Source: Candidatus Bathyarchaeota archaeon (lineage in GTDB: Archaea > Thermoproteota > Bathyarchaeia > 40CM-2-53-6). Taken from it: a DNA stretch of 8,959 bases. Position 1 is the stretch's first letter; each line of letters opens with the position of its first letter. The notes beneath the pieces are model-generated. The model was not told the origin of the DNA. It saw only the letters and a program-made list of their open reading frames with translations, and did no database searches. The translations under genes were made by a program, and so were the position numbers. This document shows, one piece after another, positions 1-5,822 of the stretch. The stretch covers positions 1 through 8,959 of the forward strand of contig VBBV01000096.1 of NCBI GenBank assembly GCA_005883695.1. The letters run 5' to 3'.

Positions 1-216
1 CTCATAACCCAGATCCAAGAAAAGCTTCCTGATTTCCCGACCTTGTTTTCCTCTTCCAAAGAAATCTAGGTCAGGGTAAGATCTTTGGAGGGACCTATGA
101 GTGGCACTCGGACAATGATACTTGACGGCTACGCCACCGAAAAGCCTCAGCACGATTCCTCTTTCCTTTGCCTCATCTAGTATCCGTTTCGCCTCGTCAG
201 ATATTGCTGATTGCAT
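1..216 (-). CDS. Nucleotidyltransferase-like protein, N-terminal 72 residues (3' end outside window)
   Basis: An open minus-strand frame starts at ATG 216-214 and runs off the left edge after 72 codons without a stop; an in-frame TAG eight codons upstream makes this the first possible ATG. After an N-terminal helix rich in Glu, Lys and Arg come RLFGGVAVKYHCPS (24-37) and PDLDFFG (48-54). This hGG ... DhD layout is what minimal nucleotidyltransferase folds (MNT, AbiEii and related proteins) show, with Gly27-Gly28 for nucleotide binding and Asp49/Asp51 as the metal-binding pair. Proteins with this architecture are usually annotated only as hypothetical or nucleotidyltransferase-like; some relatives are toxins or antitoxins, others are not. 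There is no SD before the ATG, so the mRNA may be leaderless. It is divergent from the phosphoesterase at 349. The family call rests on motif reading alone; substrate and partner are unknown. Confidence 0.6.
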   Translation of the reverse strand, partial: MQSAISDEAKRILDEAKERGIVLRLFGGVAVKYHCPSATHRSLQRSYPDLDFFGRGKQGREIRKLFLDLGYE

Positions 217-240
217 GATTGAGCGGATTTTCCCATGCTA

Positions 241-300
241 TTGGACAATGAGGGTTTCAGTTCGTACTTAAGTCTCATCTAACTCAGACGGTTTGTCCAA
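241..300. repeat. 8-bp perfect inverted repeat in a divergent intergenic region
   Basis: TTGGACAA at 241-248 and its exact reverse complement TTGTCCAA at 293-300 flank 44 bp between the starts of the edge gene and the phosphoesterase. The interior includes the self-complementary ACTTAAGT (266-273). The arms could bind a regulator of both genes, but an 8-bp match in a gap of this size can arise by chance. Confidence 0.25.
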
Positions 301-312
301 CTGTCGCCGCAG

Positions 313-323
313 ACAATTTAAGT
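313..323 (+). promoter_or_regulatory. Possible TATA box for the phosphoesterase gene
   Basis: AATTTAAG at 315-322 is centred about 30 bp before the TTG start at 349. That spacing would put transcription initiation almost at the start codon, giving a leaderless or nearly leaderless mRNA. This agrees with the lack of an SD sequence before 349. It rests on position and composition only. Confidence 0.35.
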
Positions 324-348
324 CCAGAAGATATCTCCTATTCCGAAT

Positions 349-1293
349 TTGCCCAAAACTCGAATCATTTTCTCTTCAGACTTCCACGGAAGCGACATAG
401 TTTGGAGAAAGTTCCTAAACTCCGCCTTCATGTTCAAGGCAAATGTCTTGTTGATGGGGGGAGATATGACAAGCAAAGTGATGGTTCCCATTGTACGTGA
501 GCCTGAAATCGGTTACACAGCCACCTTTCTAGGCAAACAGGTAAAAATCTCAGAAGAAGGTCTTCCCGATCTCAGAAAGCAAATTCGTCAGCATTGCTAC
601 CTCCCCTACGTCTGCTCCAAGGCTGAGGTCGAAAAGCTGAGCAGGGATCAGGAATATGTAGAGAAAGTCTTCGAGGACCTAGAGGTGGAGATGGTGAAAG
701 ACTGGCTGTCTCTAATCCCCAAGAAAGCCCCCGGTGTAAAAGTGATCATACATCCGGGAAACGACGATAAGTTTGTTCTTGACGACGTTCTGAAGAATTC
801 CCCGGACATAGTTTTTGCAGAAGAGTCAGTAGTCCATTTCGACGATCTTCATGAGGCAGCATGCGTTGGTTGGTCAAACCCCACCCCTTGGAACAGCCCA
901 CGAGAGTGCACCGAGGAACAACTTTTGGAGAAGTTAGAGAAGACGGTGTCACAACTGAAATCCGTCGAGACATCGTGCTTCTGCTTCCACGTGCCTCCAT
1001 ACAATTCCACCATCGACATGGCACCGAAACTTGATGCGACTCTCCGGCCAGTCTATGAGGGTGGAAGACCCGCGTTCATACCTGTCGGATCAAAGTCTGT
1101 AAGAAAGGTCATCGAAAAATACCAACCTCTACTGGGATTACATGGTCATATTCACGAGAGCCCAGGCCTCGTAAAGATAGGGAAGACCCAATGCATCAAC
1201 CCCGGAAGTGAATATTCGGAGGGAATCCTACGGGCGTACATCATTGAGCTGGAAGATGGAAAGGCTAAGCGGCTTCAACGACTTGAGGGGTAG
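349..1293 (+). CDS. Calcineurin-like metallophosphoesterase, Icc-related
   Basis: A 314-residue predicted dinuclear-metal phosphoesterase. All signature blocks of the calcineurin-like family are present in order: DFH (Asp11, His13), GGD (Asp39), GND (Asn138, Asp139), the histidine in CFHVPPYNS (His214) and GHIH (His267, His269), followed by the common INPGS strand turn (283-287). No signal peptide or membrane segment is seen, so it is probably cytoplasmic. The start is TTG: the next Met is residue 28, which would delete the metal ligands Asp11 and His13, and a stop lies ten codons upstream. The stretch between GGD and GND is long, about 98 residues, and looks largely helical and charged around 90-122; such insertions often shape substrate choice. 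The substrate (cyclic nucleotide, nucleic acid, phosphoprotein or other) cannot be read from the sequence. Its 3' end overlaps the convergent membrane-protein gene by 29 bp. Confidence 0.85.
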   Translation: MPKTRIIFSSDFHGSDIVWRKFLNSAFMFKANVLLMGGDMTSKVMVPIVREPEIGYTATFLGKQVKISEEGLPDLRKQIRQHCYLPYVCSKAEVEKLSRDQEYVEKVFEDLEVEMVKDWLSLIPKKAPGVKVIIHPGNDDKFVLDDVLKNSPDIVFAEESVVHFDDLHEAACVGWSNPTPWNSPRECTEEQLLEKLEKTVSQLKSVETSCFCFHVPPYNSTIDMAPKLDATLRPVYEGGRPAFIPVGSKSVRKVIEKYQPLLGLHGHIHESPGLVKIGKTQCINPGSEYSEGILRAYIIELEDGKAKRLQRLEG

Positions 1294-1738
1294 CCTTCTT
1301 AATTCGTACTCCCGAGACAAGAGACTGGACGTGGTCTCTAAACCTCTGAGGATCAGCATTAGTTTTGGAGATGGGAAGATCTATGTATTCACCTTCCATT
1401 GCCCTGTAGAGTCTCAGGTTAGGCTTACCGAACTGGTCCAACACCAGCGACACTAAACGAAAGCTCCTCCAAGATCCGGTTTCTGTCTCCCTCGACCCCT
1501 TGATTACGCTAAATGAAATATCGTCAAAGAGGATCTCGACATGAGACCGCCTAACGTAGATGAGTCGACCTGCCAAGAACCCGAGAGGAAAGGCCCCCCC
1601 GAGAAATAGGATTTTCAAGGATCCGCCAGTGATATGGTAGTTCACGAGAAGTGCGTTGATCAAGAGGGCCGAGAGCAAAACGAACGGCATGCTGTAGGAC
1701 GCCAGTACGGTTAGCTGAATCTTAGTTAGTTTCTCCAA
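1265..1738 (-). CDS. Two-helix membrane protein with a soluble C-terminal domain (possibly PH-like)
   Basis: A 157-residue protein of no family I can name with certainty. Two hydrophobic segments, about residues 10-33 and 41-62, form a hairpin ending in the positive YVRRS, which suggests both ends face the cytoplasm. Residues 66-145 look like alternating beta strands followed by a final helix (FRDHVQSLV). Membrane hairpin, beta domain and end helix together resemble small bacterial and archaeal PH-like (bPH) membrane proteins, but this is inference. The start is TTG 1738, with GGAG 11 nt upstream inside the preceding gene; the next Met (17) lies inside the first membrane segment. The first 13 bp overlap the 172-aa gene, so the two are probably translationally coupled. 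The last 29 bp overlap the convergent phosphoesterase. Confidence 0.7.
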   Translation of the reverse strand: MEKLTKIQLTVLASYSMPFVLLSALLINALLVNYHITGGSLKILFLGGAFPLGFLAGRLIYVRRSHVEILFDDISFSVIKGSRETETGSWRSFRLVSLVLDQFGKPNLRLYRAMEGEYIDLPISKTNADPQRFRDHVQSLVSGVRIKKATPQVVEAA

Positions 1739-2244
1739 TGCTTGTTAGGCTCCAGAGCTTTCCTCAACTTCAATTGTTTTCCAATGCTTCGTCCTACCTG
1801 GTTGTTACTCAGAATGATTTGCTTTGACGAGGTGCTGGCAATCGCGAGGCCGAGTTCCTTCCTATCATACCGAGAGACGAAGGAAACGATTTGCGGGGAT
1901 AAGGCCCTGTCTGAAAGAACAACTAACCATGCCCACTGTAACTCGTCCTCATTGGTAACCCTGGTTACCGTCTCGATCCTCTTGCGAAGACTTTCGGTTG
2001 AGAGGAGAGTTTTTCCTTCATCGACACAGAAGAGTGAGACAGGGTAATTGGGAAGCACGGTCCAGGCGAAAAATCGAGAGAGGAACAGGCCTTTGTTTCT
2101 TGTATTTCCCTTCGCGTAGATCGCGAAAGTCGTGCCATAAACCTTGTAATCTCTAAAGAACTCTGTCAAATCGGCTATTAGACGCGATCCTCCACGCAAG
2201 AGGTTTAGCTCAAAGGCGTCTACCGGTGACATCTGTTCAGACAA
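1726..2244 (-). CDS. Uncharacterised 172-residue protein
   Basis: I do not recognise this protein. It looks soluble, with no signal peptide or membrane segment. It reads as an alpha/beta domain: a helical N-terminus (SRLIADLTEFFRDY, 20-33), a strand-like TTFAIYAKG (38-46), PVSLFCVDEG (68-77), then a hydrophobic strand WAWLVVLSD (104-112) and LGLAIAS (131-137), ending in a basic tail. The acidic and basic residues near strand ends (Asp75, Glu76, Asp112, Arg125, Asp127) could mark an active site, but no known catalytic pattern is certain. The start is TTG 2244, supported by GGAG at 2252-2255 with a 7-nt spacer; ATG at 2232-2230 (residue 5) is the alternative. A weak TATA-like TTAATT lies at 2279-2284. 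The membrane-protein gene follows with a 13-bp overlap, so the products may act together, perhaps at the membrane. Confidence 0.65.
   Translation of the reverse strand: MSEQMSPVDAFELNLLRGGSRLIADLTEFFRDYKVYGTTFAIYAKGNTRNKGLFLSRFFAWTVLPNYPVSLFCVDEGKTLLSTESLRKRIETVTRVTNEDELQWAWLVVLSDRALSPQIVSFVSRYDRKELGLAIASTSSKQIILSNNQVGRSIGKQLKLRKALEPNKHWRN
1750..1753 (-). promoter_or_regulatory. Ribosome binding site for the 157-aa membrane protein
   Basis: GGAG on the minus strand, 11 nt before TTG 1738 and inside the end of the upstream coding region. It supports the TTG start and coupled translation of the pair. Confidence 0.45.
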
Positions 2245-2251
2245 TGAACGG

Positions 2252-2255
2252 CTCC
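2252..2255 (-). promoter_or_regulatory. Ribosome binding site for the 172-aa protein
   Basis: GGAG on the minus strand with a 7-nt spacer to TTG 2244. This favours TTG over the ATG four codons downstream, which has no SD at a suitable distance. Confidence 0.5.
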
Positions 2256-2383
2256 GCCAACTCGAAAGGACGCGAGAGAATTAAGACAATCGCTTTGTCG
2301 ACTGAGGCAATCTCAGAGGCACATTGAGCAGGCAAAGCGGAGATGCGAGGACCCGGAAGGCCAAGGCCCCCGGGCCAATCTTA

Positions 2384-4140
2384 CTATTCAGGAGGTATTT
2401 GGGCGAAGATGGTTGAGTAGTTTATGCCCCGCCTCATTCGGTGGATGTAGTATACAACTACGCCGAGTATTGCGACCACAATCGTAAAGATGACTGCCGA
2501 TATGTCGCTGAGTAGCGTTGATGACGCCCAGTTTATCTGTGACAGCCCAAAGTCCGAGCCCTGAGGCCAAACAAACTCATAGTCAACGAAGAGGTTTGCC
2601 CCGAATCCCGCAAGTCCTAGAGCGAGCATACCCCACTTTCCACCTGGCTTGTAAGGTGCAGTGTCAAAAATTTGCCGTCTACTAGCTCGTAGAGGGAGTA
2701 TTATAAGCGAAAGGGTGAACAATGTAAAGAAGAATGAGTCATAGAAATCTGTTATTTGTACTCCACCACCACTGCCGAGTATAGCGGCAATAGCAGCATT
2801 TTTCCCAGGGTTCAAAGTGCCACCTGGGTCAAGTATGGTTGACTCCGAGAAGCAACCTAGAATGGCCACAATCCCGACGATAATCACGGCGTTAATAGGA
2901 GAGTGGAAACGGTCATTGACATTCGCCAACGGAGCAGGCAGAACCCGGTCGAAGGACATGGCAAACAAAATTCTCGAGGCCGTGAGAATGAATGGAGGAA
3001 TGTCATTTGCAACCCAAAACACACCGAATATTACCAAGATTACGTTGGCAGATCCGAGATTGATTCCACTACCAGCGAGCCCGGCTACGGTGGTGGTCCA
3101 TAGCTTCACAGTAGGAAGACCGACGCTGGCAAGACTCACTTTCCCTCCATAAGACAAGTAGCTCCAGGCTGTCAGCAGAGAGTAAGTGTTGCCACCGACA
3201 GAAACCTCGCCGATTCCCTTGAGGGCATACGCCCCAACGAGAGATATGCTCACATAGAGCGCGATGATTAGAACTGATGCAATGGCAAGCGTCTTGGGGA
3301 GCGCTTTATTGGCTTCCTTTATCTCCCCAGCAACGAACGTCGAGGCAGCATACCCAATATACGCAAAATATGCCCCAATCAGGCATGTGGTGAAGGCACC
3401 GGCGTAACCTCCGATACCCGCAACCTGGCTTTGAAGGTTGTTTGTCAAAGTCGCGTTCGTTGCAGCGGCTACGTATTTGCCAGGCGTAACTCCGAGTACG
3501 TTCTGCATTCCTGAAAGGATCGTTGCGTTGTTAGCCTGACTGAGAAGTCCGAAGACATAGAACGTGAGAACGGCTGGAACCCAAAACATCGCCTGGAGTA
3601 GAAGGCCTGTTAGTTTTACTCCGAAGACTCCTATCACGGTGAAAATAACGACGAGCAAGAGCCCAACGAGGAAGAGGAACTCATCAGTTGGAATACCTGC
3701 GGGTGGTCCGAAGTTGAGACCAAATGCCACTGGACCCATTATGAAATAGAGGCCCTCGAACACGGCAACCGCGATTATCCCGAAAGACCAGGCGATGCTT
3801 AGGAACTCAAGCCAAGCGGCCAGAAACCCCCAAACCGGCCCAATGATTCTCGAAATTACGACGTATCCTCCCCTGAACGAGGCATTGCAGCCGCGAGAAC
3901 GGAAACAGCGAGCACAGAAAGCAGAACTGCGATTCCGCCAACGATGAAGGCCATGGTCATCGGAGGAATCCCGGCCCAATACTGGTTCTCTGGAAGCGGC
4001 GCCAACCCTGTGTACTGGAAAACTCGTTTTTGCCAACCTAATCCGATTGTGTTAGCCATCACAATGATGATCGCGGTGATAGCTCCGATTTCCCTAACGA
4101 GGCCAGTTGCTTTTCGGACGAATAATTTCTCTTCTGCCAA
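2384..4140 (-). pseudogene. APC-superfamily amino-acid permease, interrupted by a -1 frameshift
   Basis: Two minus-strand frames make one transporter. The N-terminal frame (3856-4140) starts at TTG 4140 and carries a cytoplasmic leader, a first helix with the APC-like IVMANTIGLGW (26-36) and a second helix ending in AAAMPRSG (83-90), then reads into a false stop. The remainder, in the next frame, resumes at GGYVVISRIIGPVWGF and continues through about ten more membrane helices to TAG at 2386-2384, including the APC hallmark GEIKEANKALPKT. Family members typically read MPRSGG(G/D)Y here, so the join is exact if the 4-G run (plus-strand C run 3870-3873) had five G. The restored protein would be about 585 residues with 12 or more helices, importing or exchanging amino acids or related amines; the substrate is not readable. 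The C-terminal frame is open up to 4036, but that extension is Arg/Ser/Cys-rich and not membrane-like, so it is out of frame. No other damage is visible, which points to a recent mutation or a homopolymer sequencing error. Confidence 0.85.
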
Positions 4141-4435
4141 GATGTCTCGTTAGAAGGGCTAATTCGCGCCCCGTTGTTAATTTAAGGCTTTTCAATAGCT
4201 TCAAAAATGGCTTCCGGGGAAGAATATGACAAAATCATGTTATGATCTAACCACACCTTTGGGACTCTCCTAGATTCACCCCCGAGCTCTCTCCGCTGGC
4301 TTTATCGATTTTGCGAGAAAAGAAACGGATGTGATTCGCCTTGGACTCGGTAGCGACTTATCTCCCGCAGTGAATACCAATCGATTTGTACCGCGGATAT
4401 CCCCTTAGCTTTCAATAGAAAAGCCCGGGGTCCCC
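4141..4435. other. Divergent intergenic region between permease and rio1
   Basis: This is the longest stretch without a gene, 295 bp. It holds the permease TATA box and must also hold the promoter of the rio1 operon, for which I see only AT-rich candidates (for example TTTCAATAG at 4410-4418, about 20-25 bp before TTG 4436). Two small hairpins occur: CTTCC/GGAAG at 4211-4222 and ATCAT/ATGAT at 4234-4246. No tRNA arms, riboswitch or convincing small ORF is visible. Confidence 0.4.
4177..4185 (-). promoter_or_regulatory. Archaeal TATA box for the permease gene
   Basis: TTAAATTAA on the minus strand is preceded by the purine-rich TTGAAAAG, as expected for a BRE. Its centre near 4181 predicts initiation around 4155, leaving a leader of about 15 nt before TTG 4140. 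No SD is seen in that leader. Confidence 0.5.
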
Positions 4436-5209
4436 TTGAGCGATAAGGTCGACGAAAATGTTCGACGTAGAGAAGTCCGGTACGATAGAGAGCGTAGAGT
4501 GAGGATAAAGTGGAGCGAGGATACGGAATCGCTCGAGGAGGTCTTCGACCGACGAACAATAATGACAGTTCTCAAGATGTTGAACACGGGTATATTGAAA
4601 GAACTCCACGGCGCAATGAAATCGGGAAAGGAGAGCAAGATCTACCATGGGATAGACCCCAAGGGCAAGGAGGTAGCCGTAAAGATTTTCCTAACCACAT
4701 CCAACATATTTCGGCACGGCCGGTTGAAGTATATACGAGGGGATCCTCGGTTCAAAGATATTCCACATGACACGGTATCTCTTGTGGATCAATGGGCATC
4801 GAAAGAGTACAAGAACCTAGAACTTGCAGACCGTGCAGGAATATCAGTTCCGAAACCAATCCATGTGGAGAAGAATGTTCTGATTCTCGGATTTATCGGA
4901 AAGGATGGAATCCCTGCTCCAGTCCTTAGGGAGGTGCGACTTCAAGCGGCAGCAGATTGGTACAAGAAAATCATCGACTTGATCAAGCAACTGTACGATA
5001 AAGCGAAGCTCGTGCACGGCGACCTCAGCGAGTACAACATCATGATCCCAGACGGGTACCCGGTCATCATCGACTTCGGGCAGGCAGTAACTACGGAGCA
5101 CCCGGAGGCGCGAGCCTTCCTCCAAAGGGATATCGAGAACATCAACCATTATTTTGAGGGCCTAAACGTCAAGACTCAATCACCAACAAGGGTCATAGGA
5201 GCTCGATAG
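4436..5209 (+). CDS. rio1: RIO1-type atypical serine kinase/ATPase
   Basis: A 257-residue RIO1 kinase, about the usual archaeal length. The RIO nucleotide loop is KSGKESKI (62-69), which replaces the glycine-rich loop of ordinary kinases. The ATP-anchoring lysine is Lys83 (AVKIF), the alpha-C glutamate is probably Glu124 (SKEYKNL), and the flexible loop with FRHGRLKYIRGDPRF (92-106) is present. The catalytic loop is HGDLSEYN (194-201) with Asp196 and Asn201, and the metal-binding motif is IIDFGQ (211-216) with Asp213. Rio1 acts as an ATPase/kinase in late 40S (archaeal 30S) subunit maturation. The basic N-terminus (10-25) could contact rRNA. The start is TTG: a stop lies ten codons upstream and the next Met is residue 43. 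No SD precedes it, so it is probably leaderless. It leads the operon, with the KH gene only 3 bp downstream. Confidence 0.95.
   Translation: MSDKVDENVRRREVRYDRERRVRIKWSEDTESLEEVFDRRTIMTVLKMLNTGILKELHGAMKSGKESKIYHGIDPKGKEVAVKIFLTTSNIFRHGRLKYIRGDPRFKDIPHDTVSLVDQWASKEYKNLELADRAGISVPKPIHVEKNVLILGFIGKDGIPAPVLREVRLQAAADWYKKIIDLIKQLYDKAKLVHGDLSEYNIMIPDGYPVIIDFGQAVTTEHPEARAFLQRDIENINHYFEGLNVKTQSPTRVIGAR
5198..5201 (+). promoter_or_regulatory. Ribosome binding site for the KH-domain gene
   Basis: GGAG within the last codons of rio1, 11 nt before TTG 5213. It supports that start over the in-frame ATG at 5228, which lacks a comparable site. Confidence 0.45.
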
Positions 5210-5212
5210 AAA

Positions 5213-5803
5213 TTGGCAGAGACAAGGATGACCGCCGTAATACCAAAAGACAGAGTAGGCGTCCTTGTTGGCCCAGGCGGATCCGTAAAATCAACAATCG
5301 AAGAGAAACTGTTCGTGGATCTCAAGATAGACAGCCCATCTGGCGCTGTCGAGATTGGAGTGAAGCCGCATGCGCCCGATCCGTCGGGAGCTCTTCAAGC
5401 TAAGGATATAGTTGTTGCAATTGGGAGAGGGTTTTCCCCTGAGCGAGCCTTCAGGCTTTTCACCGAGGACAATACGCTGGACATCATCGATCTTCACGAC
5501 TTTTTCGGCAAGAACGAGGCTGAGATTCGAAGGGTTGATGGCAGAATTATCGGCAGAGAAGGTAAGACCAGAAGGATTCTCGAAGAACTGACTGGAACCG
5601 CCATCTCCGTTAGCGGGCATACTGTGTCGATAATTGGCGGCTACGAAGCAGTCACAATGGCGAAAGATGCGCTGGAGAAGCTGATCAAGGGACGACAGCA
5701 CGGGACAGTCTACAAGTTCCTAAGAAGAAGACGACAGGAAATCAAGAAGGAGAAAGCTTTAGGACTGTGGGAAGGCCAAGTGCCTACAGCAAAGAAACCA
5801 TGA
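5213..5803 (+). CDS. Archaeal Dim2/Pno1-type RNA-binding protein with two KH domains
   Basis: A 196-residue protein with two K-homology domains. The first, about residues 7-84, has the GxxG loop GPGGSVK (20-26). The second, about 104-160, has RIIGREGKTRRILEE (111-125) with GREG at 114-117. A basic helix (YKFLRRRRQEIKKEK, 167-181) and a short tail follow. This is the layout of the archaeal homologue of eukaryotic Dim2/Pno1 (Krr1-related), which binds the 3' region of small-subunit rRNA during maturation. The first KH has a well-preserved loop, unlike its degenerate counterpart in eukaryotic Pno1 (from general knowledge). The gene starts 3 bp after rio1; in many archaea rio1 and this gene are adjacent, matching their joint role in 30S assembly. 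TTG 5213 is preferred because of the upstream GGAG; ATG 5228 (residue 6) is possible and would keep the whole KH fold. Confidence 0.9.
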   Translation: MAETRMTAVIPKDRVGVLVGPGGSVKSTIEEKLFVDLKIDSPSGAVEIGVKPHAPDPSGALQAKDIVVAIGRGFSPERAFRLFTEDNTLDIIDLHDFFGKNEAEIRRVDGRIIGREGKTRRILEELTGTAISVSGHTVSIIGGYEAVTMAKDALEKLIKGRQHGTVYKFLRRRRQEIKKEKALGLWEGQVPTAKKP

Positions 5804-5822
5804 TCAAGACGGACCTCGCGGA

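Noticed and set aside
1742..2047. Plus-strand 101-codon open frame opposite the 172-aa gene
   Set aside because: It lacks an SD and a plausible fold, and the opposite strand carries a frame with an SD and overlap-coupled spacing.
2365..2376. GC-rich palindromic string GGCCCCCGGGCC just downstream of the permease, as a hairpin terminator
   Set aside because: The loop would be only 2-4 nt, no T run follows on the minus strand, and archaeal termination does not usually need a hairpin.
3875..4036. N-terminal extension of the long permease frame back to an ATG at 4036
   Set aside because: It is rich in Arg, Ser and Cys with no membrane character, while the other frame over the same DNA encodes two proper helices and the PRSG motif. 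It is out-of-frame sequence.
4325..4400. Possible tRNA-like segment containing ACTCGGTAGCGAC
   Set aside because: No matching acceptor stem, no GTTCRAATC T-loop and no consistent anticodon arm on either strand.
4302..4648. Minus-strand open frames crossing the rio1 start
   Set aside because: They run antisense to the conserved RIO1 sequence, have low-complexity Ser/Arg composition and show no start signals.
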